Below are positions 8,922-17,538 of a stretch of DNA of 37,755 nucleotides, in pieces. The position numbers and the translations under genes were made by a program. Location: the NCBI GenBank assembly GCA_964577115.1, contig CAZNXJ010000041.1:1-37755 (forward strand), written 5' to 3'. The stretch comes from CAZNXJ01 sp964577115. Lineage in GTDB: Bacteria > Planctomycetota > Planctomycetia > Pirellulales > Pirellulaceae. A model generated the notes under the pieces. The model saw only the letters and a list, made by a program, of their open reading frames with translations. It searched no databases and had not been told where the DNA came from. Within the stretch, counting starts at the first letter, position 1. Each line of letters opens with the position of its first letter.

Positions 8922-9791
8922 TTACTCCTTGAGAAGCGGGAAGAACTGGCCGCTGAGTGGTTGGCCGGCGGGGATGGGTGGCACGCCGGCCAGCAGTGAC
9001 TGGTCTGAATTCGATTTGACGCCATCACGGACATAGTTCAGCACGGCGGCCCGGCGGGGCCGATCCGTGCGGTTCGCAAACGAACCGTGGACCATGAGCG
9101 GATGATGGAAAGTGCACTCGCCGGCATTCAATTCGACCGCCACTGGATTGGAAAACTGCTGCCACTGTTCGTCGCTCAGCACCTCGCGAATGGCCTCCAT
9201 ATTGCCCGCCAGGCCGGTGATGGGCAGCAGCTCCCACCGATGGCTTCCCGGTACATAGTGCACGCAGCCGTTGTCGCGCCGGCTGTCATCGAGCCCCACC
9301 CAGGCGGTCAGATGGGCCATCGGTACGGTACGCGTCCAGTACGAGTAATCCTGGTGCCAGGCGACGACGCCTCCGTGCCGAGCGGGCTTGCAGAAGAGCT
9401 GATCGTGCCAGAAGCGGACGCTGCCGCCGAGCAGCTGCGAGGCGGCCATGACCAGCGCGGGGTTCCACAGCAGGTCATGAAATCCCGGCCGCAGGCGCCA
9501 GGCTCCGAGTGCGTGGAACAGAACGTTATTTGGGTCTTGCGATTCGTTCGTGTGATACTCGTACCAAAGCTCGCGGCCGTCATGCTCGGGTTCGAAAAAC
9601 TCGGCCAGTTCCGTGCGCAGCCATTCAATCTGCCGCTCGTTGAGCACACGGATTCCGGGCAGGTAACCCTGCTCTTCGTAAAACTGTACCTGTTCGTCGC
9701 TCAGCCGATACTCATCCCATTCCTGTTCCGAGCGGGGCCACGTGAACAGTTCGCTCACCAAACCATGCTCAAGCGACAGATCTTTCGCCAT
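8922..9791 (-). CDS. Phytanoyl-CoA dioxygenase (PhyH) family protein
   Basis: The 289-residue protein is predicted to be cytoplasmic and is a non-heme Fe(II)/2-oxoglutarate oxygenase by motif. The iron triad is visible as H146-x-D148 in AWHQDYSYW and the distal H235 in PLMVHGS. Arg residues at 244-247 (RPRR) sit where the 2-oxoglutarate carboxylate is usually held. The region CVHYVPGSHRWE is typical of the PhyH fold. Such enzymes hydroxylate varied small molecules, and the substrate cannot be read from sequence. GAGGAG lies about 10 nt before the ATG. It is divergent from the secreted hydrolase gene across a 244-bp spacer that contains a candidate promoter. Confidence 0.88.
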   Translation of the reverse strand: MAKDLSLEHGLVSELFTWPRSEQEWDEYRLSDEQVQFYEEQGYLPGIRVLNERQIEWLRTELAEFFEPEHDGRELWYEYHTNESQDPNNVLFHALGAWRLRPGFHDLLWNPALVMAASQLLGGSVRFWHDQLFCKPARHGGVVAWHQDYSYWTRTVPMAHLTAWVGLDDSRRDNGCVHYVPGSHRWELLPITGLAGNMEAIREVLSDEQWQQFSNPVAVELNAGECTFHHPLMVHGSFANRTDRPRRAAVLNYVRDGVKSNSDQSLLAGVPPIPAGQPLSGQFFPLLKE

Positions 9792-9875
9792 TCGCGATAG
9801 ACTCCTCGACGCGCCGTCAGCGCAGCCGTCCTGCGATGGATTCGGCTGCGGGGTTTATTTTCCGGTACTTGACCG

Positions 9876-9906
9876 AATATAACGTCTTGTCCCCGCGCCG
9901 GGTCAA
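9876..9906 (-). promoter_or_regulatory. Candidate promoter for the PhyH-like gene
   Basis: Minus-strand TTGACC (9906-9901) is followed after 19 nt by TATATT (9881-9876); each matches 5 of 6 consensus positions. A start near 9869 would give a leader of about 78 nt. The 19-nt spacer is longer than optimal. Confidence 0.4.
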
Positions 9907-10035
9907 TGCGGCAGAACATCGCACGGGGCAGCGTGCTCGCCGCGGCCGGGCCATGACCGGAGGGCGCGTCGCGCTCGCCGGCGTCCGTGGACAAGACGCG
10001 GCGTACTTCGAGAACATCTCACCAGGAGAAACCCC

Positions 10036-10950
10036 ATGTCCCGCCTGCCTCTGTTCATCTTGCTTTTCGGCTTGGCTGTATTTTTGGCTTGGGAGCCGCT
10101 ATCGGCCGCCGAGCCGAAACCTGGCGAAGCGGTTCTGCTTTGGGAAAACGGAGCGCCGGGCGCGCTGGGCCAGGAGCCCAAGGACCAACCGCAAATGTCC
10201 GTCTACCTGCCGCCACCCGAGCAGGCCACGGGAACGGCGATCGTGATACTTCCGGGCGGCGGCTATGCAGGACTTGCCAGCTCGTACGAGGGCCATGACA
10301 TCGCGAAGTGGTGCAATTCGTTCGGTGTCGCGGGAATGGTCGTCGAGTACCGTCACCGGGGCAAAGGCTATGGGCACCCCGCGCCCCTCCAAGACGCTCA
10401 GCGCGCCATACAGCTCGTGCGCTCGAAGGCTGACGCGTGGCGTCTTCACCCGGACCGCATCGGGCTGCTCGGTTTTTCCGCCGGGGGACACCTCGCGTCG
10501 TCCGCCGGTGTCCACACGATTCCTGGCGATCCCGATTCGGCCGACCCCGTAGCGCGTGAACGTTCGCGGCCCGATTTCCTGGTTCTCTGCTATCCGGTCA
10601 TCGCGCTCGGCGAACCGTACACGCACCGCGGTTCCCAAATCAATCTGCTCGGCGAAGACGCCTCCCCGGAGCTCATCGCCCAAATGTCTAGTGAGAAGCA
10701 AGTGACGGATCAGACGCCGCCGACGTTTTTGTGGCACACGAGCGAAGACACGGCGGTCCCGCCGGAGAACAGTGTGCAGTTCTATCTCGCGCTGCGCCGT
10801 GCCGGCGTCGAGGCGGAAATGCACATCTTCGAGCGTGGCCGCCACGGGCTGGGGCTCGCGCAGGACACGCCCGGCGCCGCGCTATGGCCCGAGCTGTGCA
10901 AAGCCTGGCTCGGTTCACGCGGGCTCCTGGAAAGGCCGGCGAGCAACTGA
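10036..10950 (+). CDS. Secreted alpha/beta hydrolase (BD-FAE / acetyl-esterase-like)
   Basis: The 304-residue protein has a hydrophobic signal peptide (about 1-25, ending LSAAEP). It then has an alpha/beta-hydrolase fold: the oxyanion strand ILPGGGYAG (71-79), the nucleophile elbow GFSAGG with S148, D238 in HTSEDTAVPPENS, and H270 in RGRHGLG. All three catalytic residues are present. This is the pattern of bacterial BD-FAE / acetyl-xylan-esterase-like enzymes that remove acyl groups from plant or algal polysaccharides, so periplasmic or secreted deacylation is the likely role. Substrate is not visible. AGGAG lies about 8 nt before the ATG. The stop overlaps the start of the next gene (TGATG), suggesting coupled translation. 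Confidence 0.85.
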   Translation: MSRLPLFILLFGLAVFLAWEPLSAAEPKPGEAVLLWENGAPGALGQEPKDQPQMSVYLPPPEQATGTAIVILPGGGYAGLASSYEGHDIAKWCNSFGVAGMVVEYRHRGKGYGHPAPLQDAQRAIQLVRSKADAWRLHPDRIGLLGFSAGGHLASSAGVHTIPGDPDSADPVARERSRPDFLVLCYPVIALGEPYTHRGSQINLLGEDASPELIAQMSSEKQVTDQTPPTFLWHTSEDTAVPPENSVQFYLALRRAGVEAEMHIFERGRHGLGLAQDTPGAALWPELCKAWLGSRGLLERPASN

Positions 10951-11687
10951 TGGCGGCCGGACCGAAAATGCCTCGTCGCTCGCGCGCCAGCGCGGCACAT
11001 GCGGCTTGGGAGCAGCTGAACCAGCAGATCGCCGCTTGCCAGTTATGTCCTCGGCTGACGGCCTACACCGCGCAGGTAGCGTGCGAGAAGCGCAAGGCCT
11101 TTCGTGACGAAACTTATTGGGGCCGGCCCGTTCCCAATTTCGGCGACGCCCGAGCGCGGCTGTTGATCGTTGGGCTCGCCCCGGCCGCGCACGGCGCCAA
11201 CCGCACCGGGCGCATGTTCACCGGTGATCGCAGCGGTGATTGGCTCTACGCCGCACTGCACCGAGCCGGTTTTGCGAACCAACCGACGGCGACTCACGCC
11301 AGGGACGGGCTCGAACTGATCGACTGTGCGATCACGGCCGCGTGCCATTGCGCTCCGCCTGACAACAAACCGTCACGCGACGAGCTCCGCGCCTGCCGCC
11401 AGTGGCTCGTGAACACACTCGACCTGCTCCAGCCACGTGTCTATCTGGCGCTCGGCAAAATCGGCTGGGACGCCCTGGTTCCGCTTCTCCGCGAGCGGGG
11501 CGAACTATCAGGCGCTCGCGCGGCGTTCGGGCATGGGGCGCGCGTCGAGCTGTCGGAGAATCGATGGCTGGTCGGCAGTTATCACCCCAGCCAGCAGAAC
11601 ACGTTCACAGGCCGGCTGACGCGAGAAATGTTTGATGACGTCTTCCGCACGGTTCGCGAATTACTCGACGCCCTCCCGCGGCGGTGA
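10950..11687 (+). CDS. Family 5 (UDGb-type) uracil-DNA glycosylase
   Basis: The 245-residue protein has the two UDGb signatures: motif A, GLAPAAHGANRTGRMFTGD (75-93), and motif B, YHPSQQNTFTGRLT (211-224, with H212). Four cysteines, C30, C33, C134 and C149, are placed as the [4Fe-4S] ligands of this family. Family 5 enzymes remove uracil and related deaminated bases from DNA and lack the usual Asp/Asn in motif A, as here. The ATG at 10950 is chosen because it overlaps the previous TGA and because upstream in-frame sequence is antisense-like to the hydrolase frame. Its role is base-excision repair; the link to the hydrolase appears to be transcriptional only. Confidence 0.92.
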   Translation: MAAGPKMPRRSRASAAHAAWEQLNQQIAACQLCPRLTAYTAQVACEKRKAFRDETYWGRPVPNFGDARARLLIVGLAPAAHGANRTGRMFTGDRSGDWLYAALHRAGFANQPTATHARDGLELIDCAITAACHCAPPDNKPSRDELRACRQWLVNTLDLLQPRVYLALGKIGWDALVPLLRERGELSGARAAFGHGARVELSENRWLVGSYHPSQQNTFTGRLTREMFDDVFRTVRELLDALPRR

Positions 11688-11771
11688 CGTCTTCGCGCCG
11701 AGCGACCAGGCGGCTCACGTACCGGCCGCCGGCCGCACGTTCGCTGGGATTCCGGAGTAAATAACCTGGCG

Positions 11772-12983
11772 TTAGCCCTCGCGGGACTGCAGGAAGATAT
11801 GGACGCCTTTCTTGTTGGATGTGATCACATCCAGCAGCCCGTCACCGTTTAGATCGGCGACTTCGAACTGCGTGCCGACTCCGCTATTGTGGTCGAACTG
11901 GTGGCGAGTCCAGACAGGCCGACCGTTTTCGCGTGACAGCTCGTACCAGCAGATCACCGCGGGATCGTCCACGCCGGGATCCCCCGAGGCATGTGCCCAC
12001 CAGCGTTTGCCGGTCACGATGTCCAGGAGCCCGTCGCCGTTGATGTCGGCCATGCAAACGGCATGCAGCTGCGAGATGCTCATGTCGATCTCATGAGTCA
12101 TCCACTGATCCGGCGCGACTTGTTCGTGCCACCACATGCCGTAGGCGTGCGGGCTACTGGTTAGCACATCGCCGTCGCCATCCCCGTCGAAGTCATAGAC
12201 GTAGATCTGGGCTCCAAGTCCACCGAACGGCGCGGGATGGAAGGTCCAGGGCGCCATGCCGGGCGAGGGAGGACATTCATACCAGCCTTCGCCACACAGA
12301 ATGTCATTGCGCCCGTCACCGTTCACGTCGCCCACGCCAAGCCCGTGCGAGTACTTCTGCGTACCGGGAGCGGCGGGCGTGGAGATCGGGTGAATTGACC
12401 ACAAGTCCGTCGGCGTCGCTCCCGGCGTGGCGTACGCCATTTTGCGCATCGGACCGTCGGGATCTTGCGGGTCCGGCGAGAATGCAAAAATCAGCTCGCG
12501 GCGCTGGTCGCCATCGAGATCCAAATACTGTGGGCTCTCGTTATTTGTCACCGGCGTCAGCGTATGCCGCGTCCACAGCTTGCCCGGTTCCTTCGGGTTC
12601 TCGAACCACCAAGTCGGCGTTCCCGGAAAATCGACGACGATGATGTCCATCCAGCCGTCGTGGTTCAGGTCGTCGGCAAACGTACAGAACGAGTTGCTGT
12701 ATCCTTTGGGATCGTACTCCGGAGCCGTCTCGATGATCGAATGCATCTTCCAGTCGGGCGCTTCGTACCAGACGAACCCGGCCGCCACGTCCAGCTTGCC
12801 GTCGTTGTTGAAATCGCCGACCGCGACGCCCTCACTACGAAATGCGGCATCCAATTGCTGCTTGGTGAATTGGATCTTCGGCGGCGTCTCGGCATGAGCC
12901 GTCGTAACCGCCAGAACCGCCGAGCCGAGAACCGAGCCAGCCAGCAGCCCGCGCGCAAGTGTATGCAGGAACCGTATTGCCAT
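11772..12983 (-). CDS. Secreted FG-GAP/VCBS beta-propeller protein
   Basis: The 403-residue protein starts at the ATG at 12983, where a clear signal peptide begins (MAIRFLHTL..., ending TTAHAE). Upstream in-frame codons encode no signal, so a longer start is unlikely. Seven Asp-rich FG-GAP/VCBS-type repeats follow, each like GDFNNDGKLDV, ADINGDGLLDIV or ADLNGDGLLDVIT, spaced about 45-60 residues. Seven repeats fit a single seven-bladed propeller with a calcium-binding loop on each blade. No catalytic domain is attached. Such proteins in planctomycetes are exported and of unknown function. It is convergent with the UDG gene and separated by 84 bp. Confidence 0.85.
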   Translation of the reverse strand: MAIRFLHTLARGLLAGSVLGSAVLAVTTAHAETPPKIQFTKQQLDAAFRSEGVAVGDFNNDGKLDVAAGFVWYEAPDWKMHSIIETAPEYDPKGYSNSFCTFADDLNHDGWMDIIVVDFPGTPTWWFENPKEPGKLWTRHTLTPVTNNESPQYLDLDGDQRRELIFAFSPDPQDPDGPMRKMAYATPGATPTDLWSIHPISTPAAPGTQKYSHGLGVGDVNGDGRNDILCGEGWYECPPSPGMAPWTFHPAPFGGLGAQIYVYDFDGDGDGDVLTSSPHAYGMWWHEQVAPDQWMTHEIDMSISQLHAVCMADINGDGLLDIVTGKRWWAHASGDPGVDDPAVICWYELSRENGRPVWTRHQFDHNSGVGTQFEVADLNGDGLLDVITSNKKGVHIFLQSREG

Positions 12984-13350
12984 CACCTCGAGTGACTCCG
13001 GGAGGTCCGTGGTGCATTGAAGGTCTGTGGGAATTAGTAGACCTCGCGGAACACCCAGCGTCAACCGATTGGGTTCAAGCTTTGAGGTTCCGGACGGTAG
13101 GCGCATGGAATGGAGGCTGCCGTACGACTCGCCTCGCACGCGCAGCTGTTCATCGCACCGCTGCCTCCCCGGTTGGGGCTAGGCGCTGAGGATGCGATGG
13201 CCTTGCGGTAGCAAGCTGAGCAGCAAGGCGTCGTCCGCCCAACTACGCAAGCGCTACCCCAAGCCCCCTATCAAGCCCCACGAGGAGCCTTTCGCATTCT
13301 CCCCGGAAAATGGGCGCTTGAACGCTACCTCCCGCGCTGCTGCGGGCCGC
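12984..13350. other. Intergenic region between the FG-GAP and DUF1559 genes
   Basis: No gene is supported here. The minus strand carries four runs of at least four G at 13257-13260, 13264-13268, 13276-13279 and 13301-13304. CCCGC/GCGGG can pair at about 13332-13347, just after the DUF1559 stop, but without a T-run. I see no clear promoter for the FG-GAP gene. Confidence 0.4.
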
Positions 13351-15786
13351 TCATTGAATCGCCCCGACCGGCACCGCTTCTCCGCCATTGCGGGTGAAAA
13401 GTGAGTGGACGATTCCCGCGTCGAGCATCTTCGAAAGGAGCCGTACGCTTCCATCGGCGAACCCCACCAGCACGCCCTCCCGGTGCTGTCCGATGGCACC
13501 CGCCAGCGGATCGAGCGGATCGAATTCAAAGTCGTCCGGCTGCGTCCAGAACACGGCCCGATCGTCGCTGACCTCGATAAGCATGACGGTATTCGAGGTT
13601 CCATCTGTGACGTCCTGTATTTGAATTCCGGTCGGGAACTCCATCTTCGTGGGACGTTCGGGTTCGGGGAACACCGTGGAACCCGCGCGCGGCGTCAGAT
13701 AGACGGTCTTACCCGGTTCCGCCTTACTCGTCGGTGACCGGAAAACGTCGGGCATCTTCGCAATCAGCTTCTTGTTGTGTTCGCTATCCCACGGCTCGTC
13801 GAGATGAAACTGTTCGAACAGCGCCTGCTGTTCCACAAACGGCAGCACGTATACGCGCCAACTGAGCAGGGGTTTGCCCTCTTTGTCGGTGCTATACGCG
13901 GCCGGGAAGCCGCGGAAGGTGTCGTGGTAATTGTGCATGGCGAGGCCAAGCTGTTTCAGGTTGTTCATGGATCGCATGCGCATGGCGGCCGTTCGCGATG
14001 ACTGGACGGCCGGGAGCAGCAGCGCGGCGGTCAGCGGCGCCGAGGCCGTGAGGCTCCCGCCGGGGAGCGATTGGCGCTTCGTCGATTGAAAGCCACTGGT
14101 CAATGCGGTGGTTGTTGAGATCGCCGTTTTCAGATGAGGCCGAATGACGCTGGCGGGAGGCAGAAGCGAAATATCGATTTGCGTGTTCGCCGCCACATCG
14201 CGCTGCATGTCGGCCAATATCGATTGCGCGGCCAGCTGGAGGAGCGGATAGACCATGTCGAACACGGCCTGCATGTCGACGTACGAAAACAGAACTGGCG
14301 CCCGTTCGCCTTGGAAAGCCGCCGCCACTTCCGGGCGCTTCACGAGAGCCGAGCGTTCACCGGGGCCAACGATGTGCGTTGCAACCGCCTGGGGAAACAA
14401 TCCGATGACCAGTTCCGAGTCCGTGACACACCAGGCGGGCGCGTAGGGCAACCCGTCGATGCTTAGAAATGAAATTTCCTGTTCACCTACTTTCGTCGTA
14501 CGAAGCTGGAGATCATCCGGGTTTACCACGGACCGCAGAGGGCGGACGAGGATACCAAGCGTTTCCTTCAACCGCTGCGGATTGCGGACGGCGACCGACG
14601 CCGTCCAGCCACCGACCAATCCGCCGCTATTGGGCGAGGTGTACAGGCACCAGGTACTGCCGAGCGTGTCGAGCAAGTCCGTTTCCAGATTGAACCCAAG
14701 CGCTTGGTTGAATTGCTCAATGCCGAAGCGGAACTGCTCGGCAGCGCGCGGTTCGATCTCAGTAAGGCTGGCCTCAATCTGTTTTAGTCCCTGCCCGAGG
14801 TCCAATCGCATCGCTGCGGCATAGACGGCATCCGCCGGAATTCCCTCGAGTTCGCCCGGCGTTAACGGTTCGCCAGCCATGAGGGACAGCATGCCCTGTG
14901 GAGCGCCGTCGAGGGCGAGTCGGCTGTGCGAGACAAAGCCGGTTTCATCGAGCCCAGTGACGGTGACAAGGGATTGGACGTTGCCCAATCCGAGTGCCGT
15001 GAGCATGGCCGGGGCCGCCGGGGTGGCGATCTGCAAAATACGCTCGCGCACGCCCGCCAAATTAATGTGAGAAAATGTCGCCCGCCGCGGAACATCGAAG
15101 GAGGCCATCGAGGTCTGTAGCCATTCCGGCGCCGGCGACTTTGAACGCTCGACGAGTTGCTGAACCGCGTCGGCGCCAAATCCGATGACCAGGAATCCCT
15201 GCCACTCACCCCACGTAATTTCCGGCAGCGGTGCTTGGGGGACGAGCCGGAGAAAACGGTGGCCGTCGACCATCACGGCTTCGGGCAGCTGCGGCACCGT
15301 CTGAACCAGCGAGGCAATGAGCCCTATGATCTCCTCGCGGCTGTCGCCGAGCCCGATCATCAGAGCTGCCTTGACGCGTGGTGGTCCATTTCGGTTCAAG
15401 ATCAGGTCTTCGACGTATGCCGCGCCGCCTTCGAGTAGAGCGGCCCGTGCGAGACGAGGGGCGAGCTGCGCCAGCACGCCGGCGGCTCGATCGTCTTCAC
15501 GTTGCGCAAGTTCGGTTAATCGTTCCCGTAATTCGGTTTCCAAGCGCTGGATGGCGCGCTGGACCTCGGGTTCGGCCAACAGCTTCTCGGTTTCGTTCGC
15601 GCTGTTTGGATCCGGCGTCTCGACGGGCGCCCAGACCGAGTAGAAAAGGCATTGTTCGGGAGCCACTTGCACGAGCAGCGGGTTGATTTCGCCGGGCGGT
15701 ATCCCCAAGGGCGGTAGTCCGATGGGCAGTCCCGCTAAGAGGGGAATCCACCCGAGCATTACGGCAAACGAGGACGTGGCCATCAT
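13351..15786 (-). CDS. DUF1559 / H-X9-DG protein with a large N-terminal domain
   Basis: This 811-residue protein starts at the ATG at 15786 (CGGAG 7 nt upstream) with a hydrophobic N-terminal segment. Residues about 30-590 form a mixed alpha/beta region with a short charged helical stretch (about 75-110) that I cannot assign to a named family. The C-terminal 220 residues are a planctomycete DUF1559 domain: ALLLPAVQSSRTAAMRMRSMNNLKQLG-type start (near 592), MHNYHDTFRGFPAAY, and the H-x9-DG signature H768...D778-G779 followed by VRLLSKMLD. In most DUF1559 proteins the ALLLPAVQ segment belongs to an N-terminal type IV pilin-like helix; here it is internal. Exported location is likely and function is unknown. 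It lies 123 bp after the coiled-coil gene and is probably co-transcribed with it. Confidence 0.82.
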   Translation of the reverse strand: MMATSSFAVMLGWIPLLAGLPIGLPPLGIPPGEINPLLVQVAPEQCLFYSVWAPVETPDPNSANETEKLLAEPEVQRAIQRLETELRERLTELAQREDDRAAGVLAQLAPRLARAALLEGGAAYVEDLILNRNGPPRVKAALMIGLGDSREEIIGLIASLVQTVPQLPEAVMVDGHRFLRLVPQAPLPEITWGEWQGFLVIGFGADAVQQLVERSKSPAPEWLQTSMASFDVPRRATFSHINLAGVRERILQIATPAAPAMLTALGLGNVQSLVTVTGLDETGFVSHSRLALDGAPQGMLSLMAGEPLTPGELEGIPADAVYAAAMRLDLGQGLKQIEASLTEIEPRAAEQFRFGIEQFNQALGFNLETDLLDTLGSTWCLYTSPNSGGLVGGWTASVAVRNPQRLKETLGILVRPLRSVVNPDDLQLRTTKVGEQEISFLSIDGLPYAPAWCVTDSELVIGLFPQAVATHIVGPGERSALVKRPEVAAAFQGERAPVLFSYVDMQAVFDMVYPLLQLAAQSILADMQRDVAANTQIDISLLPPASVIRPHLKTAISTTTALTSGFQSTKRQSLPGGSLTASAPLTAALLLPAVQSSRTAAMRMRSMNNLKQLGLAMHNYHDTFRGFPAAYSTDKEGKPLLSWRVYVLPFVEQQALFEQFHLDEPWDSEHNKKLIAKMPDVFRSPTSKAEPGKTVYLTPRAGSTVFPEPERPTKMEFPTGIQIQDVTDGTSNTVMLIEVSDDRAVFWTQPDDFEFDPLDPLAGAIGQHREGVLVGFADGSVRLLSKMLDAGIVHSLFTRNGGEAVPVGAIQ

Positions 15787-15909
15787 GATGAGTCTCCGAT
15801 GAGATGCGAGAAGAGTAGCTGCGCAGCCCGCCCCAGCCGCGGTCCTTGTGCGTGCCGATTGGATTCCCAGGCCCGGGGCCACCAACCGCATGCGCCGAGA
15901 ACCGGCCGC

Positions 15910-17193
15910 TTAGCGGCCGAACGATTCTAGCAGCCGCTGGCGCGCATCTTCAAACGGAAACGGCACGTAAGTCGTGAAGGCCTGCGCCTGCGATTCGAGC
16001 GAGCGGGCCTGGCCGGTGGTCCGCGGACGCTCGCGAGCAAGCCGATTCTGTTCGACCTCGTTGCGCCGCGCTTGCCGCGCCAGCGACTGTTGTTCGCCGG
16101 CGTATTCGTTGAGCTGCCGCCGATATTGGTTTTCGAGCTGACGTTGTTCCGCGGCAATGGCCGCTCGCTCGCGCTCGACCACCGCAGCAGCCCGTTCCAG
16201 CCGCGTGTATTCCCGAGAATAGGACGACGCCAACGAGGTCATCCGGGCCAGGTCCGTGAGCAGCAGATCGCGAAGTAGCGGATCCGACTCGAACGCCAGT
16301 TGATCTTCAATCCGCAGAATTTCGGCCGAAGCGTAAGCCAGGTCGCGCTGCACGTCCGCGGCCTGCGCATCGAGCCGCGCGTAGCGCTGGCGCAAGGGAG
16401 CGTCGCGTTCCTCGAGCCCCCGCAGCTGCTCGTCGTACTCGCGCTGCAGCTTGTCACGCTGCGTCTCGATTGCCTCGAGCCGTTCGGCAATTGTTCGCTG
16501 CTCGGCCGCGATCGCCTCGAGCCGCGCGGCACGCTGCTCTTCGGCCCGTCGCCGCGCGTCCTCGACTACGCGATCCTTCTCGTCGATCCGCATCAAGAAC
16601 TGTTCGGCCACGGCGCGGCTCTCGTCCTCGAACATCCCCATTTCCTCGTCGCTCAGCAAAAGCGCAATCCGCCGCCGGCGGCTGTCGCGTTCGAATTCGC
16701 TGAGCGCCCCGGAGGCGGGACCTTCGAGGTAGCCAAACATGCGCCCGAGGCGCCGGATGACGTCCTGCCGATGCAGGCGGCCAGCGTCATCCAGATCCTC
16801 TGGCTTCGGAAGGGCCGCCGCCGTGCGTTCGATCTGCGCAAGTCCCGCAGCATGTTTTTTCTTGAGTAGCAGTAGCCAGGCGAGCATCGCCCGGGCCGGC
16901 AATTCGGCCTCCGGATCCTCCACGAGTTGCTCCGCGACCTGCGTGGCTTTGTCATACTGCCACTGGCGCATGCTGGCGAGCGCATAGGCATAATGGACTC
17001 GCCAGTCGGCGCTCGGCCGCAGCCGTTCATAGTGCCGTTCAAGCTCAACCGCTGCCGCAGGTGACGCATCCCAGGTGGCCGCCAGCATCTGTTTGATAGC
17101 GTCACGGGTAGCGGCAGGATCCGCGTCCTGGCTGGCTGCGGTTGAGACGACGAGTCCTAGCAACATCGTGGCCGCGAGGCTGCCGCGTCGCAT
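15910..17193 (-). CDS. Exported long coiled-coil protein
   Basis: The 427-residue protein starts at 17193, with AAGGAG 6 nt before the ATG. It opens with a signal peptide (MRRGSLAATMLLGL..., cleavage near TAASQ). Residues about 25-160 are Ala/Leu-rich helices resembling TPR-type repeats. From about 190 to 400 the chain is strongly charged and heptad-like (Glu/Arg/Ala/Gln with regular Leu), predicted as a long antiparallel coiled coil. The end is a short YVPFPFEDARQRLLESFGR tail. I recognise no catalytic motif. It could be a periplasmic scaffold or envelope-spanning factor, but that is inference. It is the first gene of a minus-strand pair with the DUF1559 gene and is divergent from the protease fusion. 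Confidence 0.8.
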   Translation of the reverse strand: MRRGSLAATMLLGLVVSTAASQDADPAATRDAIKQMLAATWDASPAAAVELERHYERLRPSADWRVHYAYALASMRQWQYDKATQVAEQLVEDPEAELPARAMLAWLLLLKKKHAAGLAQIERTAAALPKPEDLDDAGRLHRQDVIRRLGRMFGYLEGPASGALSEFERDSRRRRIALLLSDEEMGMFEDESRAVAEQFLMRIDEKDRVVEDARRRAEEQRAARLEAIAAEQRTIAERLEAIETQRDKLQREYDEQLRGLEERDAPLRQRYARLDAQAADVQRDLAYASAEILRIEDQLAFESDPLLRDLLLTDLARMTSLASSYSREYTRLERAAAVVERERAAIAAEQRQLENQYRRQLNEYAGEQQSLARQARRNEVEQNRLARERPRTTGQARSLESQAQAFTTYVPFPFEDARQRLLESFGR

Positions 17194-17538
17194 GTCGCTC
17201 TCCTTCCGTGCGCACTGCGTGTACCAGCCGGCGATGAGCATGGCGTCCCGAAGTCCGCCAGCGCAGCACGGATCCGACGCCGTCACGTCCCGCTGCTCGC
17301 CCGTCACCCGCGGTGATGTAAGACCCCTTATCGTACCGGCGTGTCCCTAGAGCGGCAAGAAATTGAAGGTTTTACCCGCGAAGAGTGCGCCGCAATTTCG
17401 CTTATACTGCGGTACTGCCATCGCGGTACTGCCGCATCGCATAGAATGGCGAATTGCCTCGCGCATGCGCCGCACGCAGGCCGCAGCGGGCTCGTCGCGG
17501 GACGCTTCGAGCCGCTCCGCAACACCGGGAGATCCTGC
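17194..17538. other. Divergent regulatory region between coiled-coil and protease-fusion genes
   Basis: This 345-bp spacer lies between two divergent genes. It contains a plus-strand TATACT (17403-17408) and a TAGAAT (17442-17447) that could serve as -10 elements, but neither has a good -35. A tandem 11-bp repeat starts one base after the first. A frame opens at 17341 in line with the protease, but its product looks non-coding and lacks a signal peptide at its start. Confidence 0.45.
17409..17433 (+). repeat. Two direct 11-bp repeats next to a candidate -10
   Basis: GCGGTACTGCC occurs at 17409-17419 and again at 17423-17433, 14 bp apart. The first copy starts one base after TATACT (17403-17408). 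The position suggests an operator for the protease-fusion gene, but I know no regulator with this site. Confidence 0.4.
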
